From contig NC_063263.1 of NCBI RefSeq assembly GCF_019578655.1, positions 14,135,001 to 14,199,000 on the forward strand: a stretch of DNA of 64,000 nt, read 5' to 3'. Position numbers and translations under genes: made by a program. The stretch comes from Ricinus communis. Lineage: Eukaryota; Streptophyta; Magnoliopsida; Malpighiales; Euphorbiaceae. A model generated the notes under the pieces. The model worked only from the letters and a program-made list of their open reading frames with translations, did no database searches and was not told the DNA's origin. This document shows positions 11,841-29,819 of the stretch, in pieces; position 1 is the first letter of the stretch; each line of letters starts with the position of its first letter.

Positions 11841-11939
11841 CTACAAAACACCAAATTCGTAAAATGATTAGATGAGAGAAAAAGAATTAAAAAAAAAAAA
11901 CAGCATATAGTTTTATTTTTTCTTTCTTTCTTTGCTTAC
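11841..11939 (-). other. Predicted 5'UTR intron of the SAP gene
   Basis: Reading the minus strand, a strong donor (TTTCAG|GTAAGC at 11939) and an acceptor (TTTTGTAG at 11841) bound a 99-bp pyrimidine- and A-rich segment, 25 bp before the ATG. This predicts a short leader intron; it needs transcript confirmation. Confidence 0.65.
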
Positions 11940-13020
11940 CTGAAATGATTTTATTTTTCTAGTTGCAACTTTGTGATTGTAGAGTTTGATCTTGTTGCTG
12001 AGGAGGAGAGAGAGAAATATAAAAGAGGGGGAAAGGAAAGGAAAGGAAAGGGAAAAGAATCCTTGGGAAGAAAAGTATGAGGAAAATGGAGTCAGGGAAA
12101 GCAATCCCACATAAAAGAAAGAAATGGAGAAATAAAGAAGGAGAGAAGGAATTCCTGGCTTTGTTTAATTAAATTCCCTTTGCCTGAAGATTCCACTCAC
12201 CTTCTCTACCAAACAAAACGCTGTTTCTTTTACTTTTTTTCTTCTTTTCTTTTCTTTTTCTCTTTTTAATACGTAATTAAACGCGTATTAAGAAATAAAT
12301 AAAAACGAGTTTTTAGGAGTTTTCCATCAGAAATCTTCTGGAAGCCGTTTAAGCTACGTTTCTAATACACGCCATTTTGGACCTTTTTTTTTTGAAAGAA
12401 GAAAAGAAAAATATATTATTATTTAAAAAATAAGAATGCCGATGAACATACGGTTCTGATTATACCAAAGCGATTGATTGATGAATTTGTTTGATGGTCA
12501 ATTATTAATGTATTTTTTGTGTGGTCCCCCACTCACTTGATCTTGACCCTGTCTCTCTTTTCAGCCATTGATTGAAACAATATAGTTTATTTATTACGTA
12601 ATTTATTTCACATACATGTAATTTTCATGTTTTACGTCCACATTAGAGCGTCGCCTTTCTTAGATTTTTTTATTAAAGAAATGGTAATATTTTTTTCTAC
12701 TAACATTAATCTTTGAGACATTTTGTGAAATAGTTAAAAACAAAAGATAATATTATATAATATATATAGATTAGGACAAAATTAGGGTATTAATTTTTAT
12801 GGGGGTCGATATCTCAATTGATTAGAATTTATAATAACTGTAAGAATAAATAAACACCTTAAACCGATTATCTAAGAAAAGTTGCATATGCAGTTTCAGC
12901 TAAGAACAAGTTATAAAGGGCAGAGAACAGCTAAGGACCTGGTCATCCTCCAATTCCTGTTTTTCTGATAAGAGTAGAAATTTATGCAGCGAGAACTAGA
13001 TTCAACTCTGAGGAGATGAA
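11940..13020. promoter_or_regulatory. SAP promoter side and downstream flank of the methyltransferase
   Basis: The part next to SAP (11940-12300) is rich in GGAAAG/GAGA on the plus strand, so the SAP leader is CT-rich. The remainder has no coding signal. No TATA box is assigned. Confidence 0.4.
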
Positions 13021-15722
13021 CTATGCAACAGCTACAATGTATGCATTCCAAGAATCTTCTTGTTCAAAAGTTTTGACCTCCTCGTACTTTATGTCTCGCC
13101 CGAACCCGAATCCCTCTACGCTCCTGTTGTCTTTGCTGTCTGGCATCCTCCGAAGCCAGAAGTGAATGGATTTAAATCCAGCCTCTTCTAAGCAGTCTCT
13201 GATCTCTGGCAATGACCACCTGCACAGATCAACACTCATTATCAGAGTTTGTCATACCAAAATTCGGTGTTGCCAATATTCAAACTGGCTGGGCAGAAAT
13301 TTTATTGGGAAAGCACACGACTTACAGCCTCCAGCTGTATGAAAATGCATGGCGAAGCTTCTTCTGCTGCTTCTGAAGATGAAAGTGGAGGCTGATCCTT
13401 GTTTTGCGCTCAATTATGTTAAATTCAGCTTGCTCCCAGATATACTGTGAATTTTATGAAAAGTTAAATAGCAAAGAAATAACTCTATACCTTGAAGACA
13501 TAATTGTCTGTGCATCAGCAATGCATATATTTAGTTCTGCACTAGAACCGTGTCAGGAAAGATGCGAGATATATTTGCACCTTTGAATCACATTTAATGC
13601 AATTCAGCAACAAGAGCAAACAATATTTTTAATTTCTTTTCTTCGTATATAGTAACTTATGCCATGTGAGTTTGTTTCTGTAATTCACCTACTATATCCT
13701 AAAGCACATATTGAACAGAAATCATAAAAGATTAAAAAAGAAAAAATCAATCGACAGGAGACACGAAGCCGAGGGTATTGACCATTTAACTTCATGATAC
13801 ATGCAGCAAATAAGATCAACTTTGACAGAAAAATCTGTGCTTACGGATATAACTATCGGGGATTCATTTATAGATACAGGAGGCATTTGACTTTTCCAAT
13901 TTATACTGCATAATTATAAGAAAACCATTAGCTGTGGAAATCATGCATTGAATTTTCAAAAACAACAACAAAGAAAAAGACAAGCAAAATGCTTTCCATA
14001 AAATCATAGTTATATGTATGTAAAGTACCTTTGTATTCATATGTCTGCTGTCTGCTTCAATTAATAAGAGAAGTTATAGCATAGGTTTTCATAGATTTGC
14101 TGCTTGAGAGTTTTTATGTCCTCTAAATGCGAAACTGCCAGCAAAGAAAGTGATGCATGCCAAATATGTACATGTGAACCTCCCACTAAGACTGTAATCT
14201 GTCATGGTATCGAGAAGAGAAATACTATACCGTAAAATTTGGAAATCTTCTCTGAAGCCTTAGCTTGCCTTCTGATGATGTTCCACCATATAAATCCATC
14301 ACAAATAAACCACCCTTTTTGGACAAGGCATCAAGAACATGTTTGAAATATAAAACCAGATCTGCTCGTTTATGGAGACAACAGCAGCTGTAGTTAAAGG
14401 CACACACAATGTCTCTTGCTGGTAACTGAAAGTTTCTTTTCAAGTACTTATCACTAACAGAAGCTGATGAACCCACTTGGAGAGCAGATTCCAGTGCAGT
14501 ATTCTCAGAATTGTCTCCCTGCTCTCCCAATTTGATGTTACTTATCAGATCTTGGGGCTCAAACCTGACTAATTCAGCATCAGAAGGTTGCAAGACATTA
14601 CCATGAAAGAGGGATATTCTGGAATATCCATCAGCCCCAATTTTATTTACATTGTTCGCCATGCACCAATTTAGTGCCTCAAGGTCTAAATCCACTCCTA
14701 CAGCAGTCCGTCTTGAGTCACTACGTAGCCATTCTGTACTGTCATAAACATAGATGTATAAGTATTAGTATATAATCGTTCTTTAGCTAAGCAAGCCATG
14801 GCTCCTTAAAGACAGCTCTTACATCAATACTTAAAAGCCTCAAACTAAAGCAGCAGGTCTCAGCTACCCTTCTGTGTTCACCAATTATTTGCTTCCTAAG
14901 AATAACTAGGTAGAAGCTTGAAAGAATCTATTAAAATGGGATCCCATGTTTTAGGTATTTGGACCAGCTGCAAATATAAAGTGGCCATGACTGAAACAAC
15001 TAAATTCCTTCTACTAGGGAGAGAGATAAAAGAGAGAAAGATAGTAATTTACCTTAAAAGAGCAGTCCCGCAGAAATCTTCCTGGAAATGAAGAGGCAAC
15101 CTCCCACCAACATACAGTAAAAAGAACTTTTGCAAATAGCTTATATCTCCTTTGGGCGACTGCAATTCATTAAGAATCCACTAAACCCATTACAATTATT
15201 ATAAAAAAAGATACAAACTTTATCTATAGATACAGAAAACTAAAACAGTTTTAACAACAAAAGCTCAGCCCTTGATTTCTAAATTACGACCAAACATCTT
15301 TTTATCAATCCAAAGCAGCACAAGAACCAACATTGGCAGATGGGTGCTCGTTTTTTTCTACCTCAATTTCTAGTCTAGCAAACTATTGAATACAAGAAAA
15401 AGGAAAAATAAAATCTTTCTCAGCAACCAAGCAACGTGATCACATAATATTTCGATACATGGGTAAATACCTGTACAGATTGTTGGTAAAGAAGAAACTT
15501 TGAAGGAACGTCATTAGATGCTTTTGCATCACTAGTGTCCTCTTTCTCTTCTTCTTCTTCTTCTTCTTCTTCAACATCATCAGGTTCTGCGTCTGAGTCT
15601 TCATTAGGTAAGGAAGACTGTGAATAGCTATAACCATCATCTTCTTGTTCTGTGTTGTAGTAAGAAGCTACTCTGCTTCTGTGTTGATTATGATGCCTCT
15701 GTTTCTTATCTCTCTTTCCCAT
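13021..15722 (-). CDS. SAM-dependent methyltransferase superfamily protein, nuclear-type basic/acidic N-terminus
   Basis: Five exons on the minus strand: 15722-15471, 15159-15053, 14738-14231, 13444-13326 and 13219-13021, giving 394 residues. The start is the first ATG in frame (MGKRDKKQRHHNQH). The N-terminal 80 residues are strongly basic, then acidic with an eight-Glu run, which suggests a nuclear or nucleolar protein. The class I methyltransferase core follows. Motif I is degenerate (HFQEDFCGTALLSTEWL), and the acidic residue after strand 2 is in AVGVDLDLEALNWC. Later strands are DIVCAFNYSCCCLHKR and GGLFVMDLYGG. The C-terminal part (SLPEIRDCLEEAGF, then the FHFWLRRM-like IHFWLRRM) matches the family in which the last strands close the sheet. 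The substrate is unknown to me. The gene is conserved in plants and fungi as an uncharacterised methyltransferase. Most of its length beyond coding is four introns. Confidence 0.85.
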
Positions 15723-18134
15723 TTTCTTTTCTCCGCCGCTTTTCTTTTTCTTCGAAGCCAGACCCAGAACATACGCCAACACCAAGCCTAATTATGGAGA
15801 AGATAGAGAAAACCCGAGCCCACTATTGAAAAAGAAAATGTAATCTAAAGTATGTAGATAAAGAAAAAAACTATTATATGGTTTGATTATCGACAAAATT
15901 AAATCTATGGTTAATTTTTTGATAAATGAATATTTTTGTATATATTCATTTTTATTCTTTTTGAAATAACTTTTTTTATCTATAAGTCACATTTGGAGTA
16001 AAAATGCATTATACGAAGAAATTACTCAAACTTTAAATTCATTTAATTCTTTCTCGGTTATTTTTTATAGAAAGAATTTTAAACTTTTTTTGGACGAATT
16101 TATTTAATAAAAATATTTATTTATATTTTATATTAAAAATAAATTAATAAAATATAAAATCAATAAAATCATGTGCAATTAATAAGATATTATATTTAAT
16201 AAAATATTTTATTTTATGTTTAGAAAAGATATATTATACAACAATGAAGAAATTCTGATATTTTAAATTTTAAATTATTATACTTCTATATTTAGAGGTG
16301 ATAAATTTCACCCTTACTCTTTTACTTATTCTAATCAGCATTTATTATATTATGAATTAAATAGATAATTTATAAGAATTAAATAAATAGTAAAAAATAA
16401 TAAAAAAATGACTTTTATTTATATAAGTTGGGTTAGATTGAATATAGATACTCACTAATAAATTTTTTTATTAATTTTTTTAAATTATTTATTTTTTAAG
16501 GTTTCAATAATATTTTTACCTTCAAATTAAATGAGTTTGTAAAATACACTTTATTTATAAAAGATATCACCAATGAATTTACAAAATAAATAGCATTTTT
16601 TCAAAAAATGACATTAATGTGACAATCATTTACTGAAAACTAAAAATAAAAATAAAAAATATATTTTTAAATATTTTTTATACTTTTTTCTTTACTCATT
16701 TTTAAAATTTTTAAAAATGTAATCTATATTATTAATATAATTACATTTTTTTAGATAGTTTGTATTTTTAGTTAATTAAAAATTAAATTATTGAAACAGT
16801 GACATGCCTTAATCACTATTTACTTTTTATATTTTTTATATCTCACTTATTTATGGACTAAAAATATAAATAGATATTTTTAAATTAAAAATCAAATTGT
16901 AAATAATCGGAGCAAATATTTAAATAAAAAAAGACTGAATAGATCAATGAATATTTAGACCATGATGTTTACTCATTTTAATCACTCCTAAGTTTTATTA
17001 TTCAAATTTTTATTATTTATTTTTCTTTTTGATAAAAATATTTTTTTATTGATTAATGAATTTATGAAGAGTTTGATTGATTAATAAGTGATACTGATCC
17101 TTTATTCTAAAGCTCGTTTTATAAAAAGTATATATTTTTTAGCAATTAAATGATTTTTTATAAAATCTTAATTAAATTTGAAATTCTAAAATTTTAAAAT
17201 TAATTTTATTATTAATAGAATAAAACTTTTTAGTGTTATTCACTTATTATCTTTCTCTATTTATTTACTTTTATTCTTACTAAAATAATTCTTTTATTAA
17301 AAATAATTAAATTAACACTAACTTACTAAATAGGAGAGTAGAATTTTATATGATTATATAAATTTGAATAGCTGTATAAACTTTAAATAAATCATATATA
17401 AATAAATAAATTATTTAGAAAATTCTCTTAATATTTAATCCACATCTACCGATGTGATCCATTTTTCACTTTAAGATTTCACTTACCATAATGCTAAGAT
17501 ATTTTTATAAGTATTTTAATTTTATTAAATAAAATTTATAATTAAAATATTAAAAATTAATAGTAGTAAGTAAAAAATTATATAAATGAAATTGACTTAG
17601 AATTCAATTATAAAATTAAAATAATATATTAAATTTTATTTACAAATTCCATTATATAATCAAATAATTACTTATAGGACTACTATTATATAATTATAAA
17701 AACTATGTCTGAGTTTCAGATACAAATTTTTTAACAAAAGAATTGATATAAATAAATAATTTCTTTTATCAATCGCATAAGAAAAACAATAAAAATAATT
17801 AAGGGAAAAAATAAAAAGAAACTTCCTCTTCCTCTTCTTACACACGCTTGCTTACTTTCAAATACCTCTTTTAACCCTAAGTTTTCCAATTATTTCCTTT
17901 TCGTTTTTTTTTTTTGCTAATTTTATTTTTGGTTCTCTCCATTGGAGTCAATCAAAATCAATTTTATTTTCCAATTCAAGATCTACAAATATCCATCATC
18001 ATCGTATCAAAATCAATAGCCCAATCAGTAAAAGAAGAAATTCAAATTTTAGGGTTTCTGATTTCATCTCAATCTTCTCCAATCTATCCTCAAGACTTCA
18101 CATGCGCTCTTCTGTCAATTGATCGAAAGAAATA
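15723..18134. promoter_or_regulatory. Divergent intergenic region between the methyltransferase and SKD1
   Basis: This 2.4-kb AT-rich stretch lies between two divergently transcribed genes, so it holds both promoters. The last 310 bp (17820-18134) are pyrimidine-rich (CTTCCTCTTCCTCTTCTT) and are the likely SKD1 leader. The rest shows no gene or recognisable element. Confidence 0.5.
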
Positions 18135-22778
<4,644 letters not shown>

Positions 22779-25060
22779 TCAATCAATGTTGTGAAATGAT
22801 CAATCCACACCCGTGAGTTCACCTGCTATGATTTGTATTTTAGTTATTGCTGCTGGATCCAATGAGTTATTTTACTTCATCAAAAAGGGGAAGCTGACTT
22901 GACTTTCCCTTTGTATTGAGCTGGAAAAACTGAAGTTGGATACTCATTAAATTACTTGCTTGAAATTGTGTAAAGAAGAGTTCTTAGAAATATCCTTGCA
23001 GAATTGCCAACTAATTATCTTATTTGCAATGTTTTTTCTGGAGTTTTCAGGTGTTGCTGGAATAATTTCATAGTCAACATGTTCTATATATATATATATA
23101 TTCTATTTTTATTTAATTTTTTCAATTCTTTTAAAGTTGAGAAAAAAAAAAAAAGAGTTTCTATTCAAAATTAAAGGGTTCAAAGTGTTTTGAAGATGTT
23201 TTTCTGGAGTTGTCAAGAACTGTTGATGAATAAAGAGAACCCTTTGCGGATTTACTTGTGGAGAAGGAAAGAGGAAAAAGGAATTTCCATAGGAAGTAAA
23301 CTAATGAATGGTGTCTCCTTTCTATTACTAATCTTCCTTGTATTCCAATGCCCAATAAAGCTATTGAAAAATAAATGCTTCAGTCCACCAAAAAAATTAA
23401 TGCTTTCAAGGGTGACTTAGCATGTTAAATAAAGTTTATATGATACGTGAAAAGGAATTATTCGAAACTTCAGCGAAAGGATGAAGGTAATGGATTCCCT
23501 GTCTGTACCCATTAGCTTGGTTTCAGGTTAACTCTTGAATGAAAATATCCTGAGTGATGTTTCCCATTGAATGATATTGAGATCATGTATACTATATTCG
23601 TTCCAAAATAATCTCTAATCTCAAAATGAATGATGATGATGATGAAAAGTACTGATTGGCTTTGAATCTCGGACCAAGTCATGGCTTAAATCTAAATCTG
23701 TATGTAGGGTTTCTCCTGTTGTTTTTTGCCCTTTTAACAACATTATAGCAGTGAAGTCTTTAGAATTCCTGTATCTATTAATTTATTCATGATTCATTCT
23801 ATTTCAGAAGCTTTCCCTCCAACATTGCTTTTGTCTTTTCAAAACTGAAACTCAGGAAACTCCATAATATAAGATAACTTGGTCTTTTCAATATACTTAT
23901 GTAGAATAAGTTTTGGCAATAAGGCAAAGGAAACAAATACACCATACTAATCCAACTATTATAATGAGAGATTATATAGTGAAATTGTCATTTTGCAATA
24001 TATAAAATAACAACTAAAAAGATAAAACTGCATGATAGTTCATAAAAATAATGTAAGGTTCATAACTAAGCGTTATTTCATAACGTAGAATTACTGCTTC
24101 ACTGTATTATTTTTTCTTAAATAGATAGTTTTTTTTTTAAGATTGTTAAGTACGATTTTAATACTTAAAATAATTAGTTTTGGTATTTTCTTCTCTTATA
24201 AATAGTGCTTATGGTTTGATTTTTAACTACAGTAATGAGATTCTCTATGATCTCTAACAAAATTTGAACTTCATGCCTTCCTTCATCTTCTTGCAAGTGG
24301 CTAAGCAAAACGATATTGACTGGGTCTCAGAAAGTATAATTTCTTTGTGTGTGTATGTCCATGGAGTTCAAACAATACAGAGGCGAATAAAATAAGATAC
24401 ACTGAGGTGCCATTTTAGCTTCTTTCTAATATATATTCAACTGTAAAAGTATCAACCTTTAGAAACTAATAAGGCATAAGTGTGTGCACATCTTTTTGTG
24501 CTTCAAATTACCATCCAACTATATAAATCCAATACATAGAAATAGTTCCTTGATTATGCCAAATCTACTCTTCGTTAATGTCTAAAAATGTTATAAACAG
24601 AAGCCGGCCAAGAGGGCTTCAATTAGAATGTGTCAAGTGAATTTGCTCCGTTAACATATTATATGGGGTAGTCATCTCTTATCCCTCACCATAGGCATGA
24701 TTAACTTCGATAGATATTATCAAGAGATTCAAACTCGAGATCTTCTCAATTCTCTCAAGCAAAAATACCAACCTAACAGCACTCTGAATTATGTCAAAGC
24801 ATGACTGGACCTCTAAATTTATTTTTCTCAATTGGATCAACAAGCTGAATTTAACAATAGTTTATGAATATTGATCTGTAAAATACTGTGAGATTCCAAA
24901 ACCAAAAAGAAAGGAATTATATGATCACCACCAACATTTGTAGACCACATTTATATACCTTTTGAAGCCTACAGCCTACATATGCAGCTTTCTAAATCAA
25001 TACAGAAACAAGCCGGTTTTAATAATACATATAGTCGATTTGTAATTGGTTTGATATGGC
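22779..25060. other. SKD1 3'UTR and subtilase upstream region
   Basis: The first few hundred bases are probable SKD1 3'UTR, with a short TA run near 23085. The remainder is AT-rich without a credible gene. Near 24730 a short GAGATTCAAACTCGAGA resembles a tRNA B box, as in other SINE-like traces in the window. Confidence 0.45.
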
Positions 25061-25068
25061 TATAAAAG
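25061..25068 (+). promoter_or_regulatory. Probable TATA box of the subtilase gene
   Basis: TATAAAAG lies 76 bp before the ATG at 25137. A start of transcription about 30 bp downstream would leave a leader of roughly 40 bp. Confidence 0.6.
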
Positions 25069-25136
25069 GGTACATCTGTGATCATGAGTTTCTCCATATA
25101 TTTTAGACCCTATAATCATTTATATTCTAACACACC

Positions 25137-28100
25137 ATGAGGTCAGCTGTAATACTTGCTCTTCTCTTGTTAGATACAATTGCAATGGTACATGGCGCCA
25201 GTGCCAACAAAAAGGTAGGTCCCATTGTAATAAGAGTTATGGTACATAGTACTTGAAATGATTCAGCAAGCTCGTTCGCCACCATCATCAGAATGATGTG
25301 AACTTTCTGCAGAATGAGCATATGCTTTGCTGAATAACAATCCTTTTTAAGTACCAACACCAAAGTTCACCATAAGCTTTTTCCATGGTTTCATTTGTTT
25401 CTTTTTATGCTTCCTGTCAATGTCGCAGCATTACATTGTTTACATGGGAGAACACTCTCACCCCACTTCAGAATCTGTCATCAAAGCTAACCATAGGATA
25501 CTTTCTTCAGTTACTGGAAGGCAAGCCTCTACTTATATTCCATTTACTACTGTTAGACACCTACATATACATATATATGCATGAAAACCAGGGAATCTCT
25601 TGGCTATGCTAATGGCATGCTGATATGCAGTTATCTCTCCTTAGAGCCTGCTAATGACATTTTTAATGTTATTTCCAATTTTCAGTCTTGAAGATGCACG
25701 AGATGTAGCATTTCACCATTATACTAAAAGCTTTAGAGGCTTCTCCGCTATGCTTACACAAGATCAAGCTCAGAGACTTGCAGGTAATATTGTAATGATA
25801 CTGGTATGTTACAACATTTGATCTTAAGAGCAAGCTCTTTATGGAACTGATTTATTTCATTGTATCCTCGAGGCAGAGAGTGGATCAGTTGTTTCTGTGT
25901 TTGAGAGTAGAATAAATAAGCTCCACACTACACATTCATGGGAATTTCTTGGAGTGAACTCTCTTTATGCTAATAAACTTCCTACGGCCTCATCATCGTC
26001 ATCATCGGACGTTATTGTTGGTGTCATTGACACTGGTAATGATGTACATTTTGATCTCTTTATGGGTTCTCTTATGTGCTTCATTTTGTCACTCTTACAG
26101 TGTAGGAAGTTTCTTGTAGGAGTTTGGCCTGAGTCGGAGAGTTTTGGTGATACAGGCTTAGGCCCTGTGCCCATGAAATTCAAGGGAGCATGTGTTGCTG
26201 GTGAAAATTTTACATCAGCTAACTGCAACAGGTATATATCAATTTAAATTGTTCCAAACTAATTTGCAAATGGAAAATAATCATATGATTCTTTCAAAGA
26301 ACAATTCAAGCCAACTAAAGGCTTAAGCCAGGTGTTTTAATAACCCCAACATGCCCCTGCACACTAAAGCCATTAGGCCATATCTTGTTCTGGGAGTTCT
26401 TTCACTAAACAGAATGGGAACAGAAAGGCCAAAGAACCCTGAAACTTTTGGTTGCAAAAGGCTCTGATGTCATGACAAAAACCATTCAGCTTAAATCTTT
26501 AAGGTGTTGGGTGAAGTATGAAAAATAGTTTTGATATCTATAACAAAATCATGAGTCCTACAATGAGAATGGATGGGATTTGCAGAAAAATCATTGGAGC
26601 ACGGTTCTACTACAAAGGATTTGAGGCAGAAATTGGGCCTCTTGAAAATGTTGATGGAACTTTCTTTCGATCAGCTCGAGACAGCGATGGTCATGGATCT
26701 CATACTGCCTCAACTATAGGTGGAAATATGGTGACTAATGCTAGTCTATATGGGATGGCAAGAGGAACTGCAAGGGGTGGTGCACCAAATGCAAGACTTG
26801 CCATTTAAAAGGCTTGTTGGTTTAACCTGTGTAGTGATGCTGATGTTCTTTCTGCCATGGATGATGCAATTAATGATGGAGTAGATATTCTCTCTCTTTC
26901 CCTTGGCCCTGATCCTCCCCAGCCTGTTTACTTTGGAAATGCTATTTCTGTTGGTGCTTTCCATGCTTTCAGGAAAGGAGTATTTGTTTCTTGCTCTGCA
27001 GGAAACTCATTTTTTCCAGGAACTGCAACCAATGTTGCTCCTTGGATTCTCACTGTTGCTGCTAGCTCTCTGGATAGAGAATTCAACTCCAATGTAGTAT
27101 ATCTTGGAAATTCAAAAGTTCTCAAGGTAATTTTTTTATTAATGCAGTCTTAGACTTTCTATTCCAATTTTGGCAAGTTCAGAAAAATAGAAGAAAGAGA
27201 GTTTATGGAACTACAATATATGTTGAATTAACACTATCTCACAAGAAAATATTTACGACTTTTTACAGGGTTTCTCTTTGAACCCTCTGAAAATGGAAAC
27301 TTCATATGCTTTAATAGCTGGAAGTGATGCAGCAGCAGCCGGAGTTCCTGCAAAGAATGCAAGGTACATTTCCTATTATTTTTGATTCTGGAATCAAAGT
27401 TTCAGATAGAAATGAAACTTTGATGAGTGCTTGAGAGTAGAAGTCGTGTTGTTACAGATCCAAGATTTGTTCCAATAGTGTTATTTTTGCCTCTTTGTCT
27501 ATCAGCTTTTGCAAGAACAACACCCTCGACCCTGCCAAGATTAAGGGGAAGATTGTGGTGTGCACAATTGAGGTGGTAAGAGATAGCCGTGGAGAAAAGG
27601 CCTTAACCATACAACAAGGAGGTGGTGTTGGAATGATACTGATTGATCCATCGGCCAAAGAAGTTGGCTTTCAGTTTGTAATTCCAGGCACTCTAATTGG
27701 TCAAGAAGAAGCACAACAGCTTCTAGCATACATGAAGACAGAAAAGTGAGCTCTAAAGCTTTTTCCGGCTTACATAATACGTCAATACAAGACAAGAATT
27801 AGACTAACGAAGAAAAATCTTTTAAATTTTGACAGGTATCCAATTGCGAGGATAGCTCCAACAATAACAATCCTGAACACTAAGCCTGCACCAAAAATGG
27901 CTGTGTTTTCTTCTCAGGGACCAAATATAATATCTCCAGATATTATTAAAGTAAGTTCTACCCTATTTCTCTCTATTTGTTCTTTTTCAGATGACTATTT
28001 CAGGTAGATACAAGAAAGGAAAATTACTGGTAAATTTGTGTGACCATGTAAATTCCTTTGCAGCCCGATATTACAGCACCAGGTCTGAATATTTTGGCAG

Positions 28101-28909
28101 CATGGTCTCCAGTAGCAACTGGTGGCACAGGTGGAAGAGCAGCCAACTATAACATAATCTCTGGCACCTCAATGTCTTGCCCACATGTTGCAGCAGTTGC
28201 CGCAATCTTAAAATCTTACAAAAATTCTTGGAGTCCAGCAGCAATAATGTCTGCAATTATGACAACAGGTTAGTTTCCATCACTTAAAATCTCGTCAGAA
28301 TTTTTCCAATTAAGCTTATTAAGTATACGTCTATAACTTTTTATTCTATTCATTGCTATAGCCACAGTGATAGATAACACTGGAAAAGTGATTGGAAGAT
28401 ATCCGAATGGCACACAGAGTTCACCTTTTGACTACGGATCAGGACACCTAAACCCAATAGCAGCAGTGAATCCTGGACTAGTTTACGACTTCAATTCCTA
28501 TGATGTTACTAATTTTCTGTGCAGTACAGGTGAAAGCCCTGCACAATTGAAAAACCTGACAGGACAATCTACCTATTGTCAAAAGCCTAACATGCAACCT
28601 TATGATTTTAACTATCCTTCCATCGGTGTGTCCAAGATGCATGGAAGTGTGTCTGTTCGTAGGACAGTTACTTATTATAGTAAAGGACCAACTGCTTACA
28701 CTGCTAAGATAGATTATCCAAGCGGTGTTAAAGTTACAGTTACACCTGCCACACTCAAGTTTACAAGGACAGGAGAGAAAATATCTTTCAGGATTGATTT
28801 TGTACCTTTTAAAACCAGTAATGGAAATTTTGTATTTGGGGCATTAACATGGAGCAATGGCATCCATGAGGTTAGAAGTCCTATTGTACTTAATGTTCTT
28901 TCTCTATAG
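25137..28909 (+). pseudogene. Subtilisin-like protease (SBT3.18-like) with a premature stop codon
   Basis: Eleven exons: 25137-25214, 25429-25520, 25686-25783, 25877-26035, 26120-26231, 26586-27126, 27269-27363, 27506-27745, 27836-27950, 28064-28268 and 28362-28909. The full frame is 760 codons. In order it has a signal peptide (1-22), an inhibitor I9 propeptide (HYIVYMG onward), the S8 domain with a PA insert, and a fibronectin III-like tail. Catalytic residues are Asp141 (VIDTG), His216 (DGHGSHTAS) and Ser546 (SGTSMSCPH). Codon 254 is TAA (26806-26808) inside LAI-stop-KACW, where the family has Tyr. Translation would stop after 253 residues, with no serine centre. No other break is visible, so the lesion is recent, polymorphic, or a sequence error. 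Similarity is greatest to Arabidopsis SBT3.18 (UNE17), from memory. Intron 2 uses a GC donor. Confidence 0.88.
25521..25685 (+). other. GC-AG intron in the subtilase gene
   Basis: The donor is GGAAG|GCAAGC and the acceptor TTTTCAG|TCTTGAAG. This junction joins VTGS to LEDARD in frame. The nearest GT donors put a TGA immediately after the acceptor, so the GC donor is required by the reading frame. AG|GCAAG is the usual context of rare GC-AG introns. Confidence 0.8.
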
Positions 28910-29426
28910 AAAGCGTAGGAATTTCTTTCTTTATTGTTCGTTGTTTCATCATGACTCCATACATCTTTTCTTTTTGTTAATTTTTTTTTCAGCTCATATT
29001 CTTGCAAAAAACCTGAATCATCTAATATATCAAAATGGAAATTCAAAAGATTGTGTTGGAATTATGTTCGTCTCTCATTCTGGTAGCCCATAAAACAGAA
29101 GAAAACGAGAGAGAATTAGAGAAAAAAGTTGAGCTCAGGGAATTACAGAGAAAATTCTCTTTCTTACATTATATATTTTCTGAAGGCCATTTAGGTGAGC
29201 TCATTTAAACTTTCATGGTCTAGATCTTACAAAGTCTCTTTAGAAATGAATTATGTACTTTAAGCAGATAGTATCTATGAATTCCAAAAAGCATCTATGA
29301 AATCACAAGAAGCATCAGAGTTTTCACCGCTTGATTCTAATCTTCTTGTTCTAATCTGCTACTAGGAAATAAAAACAATCCTCTTTCCGGATACATCACA
29401 TATATAAATCCATTGAAAGTTGTAAG
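28910..29426 (+). other. Subtilase 3' flank up to the retrotransposon
   Basis: Holds the probable 3'UTR. No other gene is seen. It ends at the GAAGC target site copy of the copia element. Confidence 0.5.
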
Positions 29427-29431
29427 GAAGC
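29427..29431. repeat. Target-site duplication, left copy
   Basis: GAAGC directly before the 5' LTR; the identical GAAGC follows the 3' LTR at 32967-32971. Confidence 0.9.
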
Positions 29432-29733
29432 TGTTGAAGACAGTAGACTAAAGAAAGCAGAAAAGATAGCTTCAGATACAGCACAGGCAGAAAAGCCTGT
29501 GCAAGGCTACTCATCACAGGCTACAGGAAAAAGGAGCAACCATCCCTGTGACAGGGAGTGGTCACTTCGACCTTCCCTAAACAGAAAGGGACGTTGGATA
29601 GAGTTTACAAGGCAACCAGTATAGATTAGGCTACCGCTGTACATCTTGTATATATACTAAATCATCAAACATTATAATCTCAGAATTCTACAACAATAAA
29701 AATAACTTCATCACAGATTACTTCATTTTAACA
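29432..29733 (+). repeat. 5' LTR
   Basis: 302 bp, TGTTGAAGAC to TTTTAACA. Contains a TATATATA core near 29650, a probable promoter element, and an AACAATAAAAATAAC stretch suited to polyadenylation. Confidence 0.95.
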
Positions 29734-29748
29734 TGGTATTAGAGCAGG
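29734..29748 (+). other. Primer binding site (initiator Met tRNA type)
   Basis: TGGTATTAGAGCAGG directly follows the 5' LTR. It differs by one base from TGGTATCAGAGC, the sequence typical of plant copia elements primed by initiator tRNA-Met. Confidence 0.85.
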
Positions 29749-29819
29749 TTTCAAACCTGTAAAGAATCAATCAAAGCAAACAAAAACCAACTCCATTTCT
29801 GCTCAGAACCAAAAGTTCA

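Noticed and set aside
15440..15640. Lys-rich minus-strand frame
   Set aside because: Out-of-frame reading of the poly-Glu exon of the methyltransferase.
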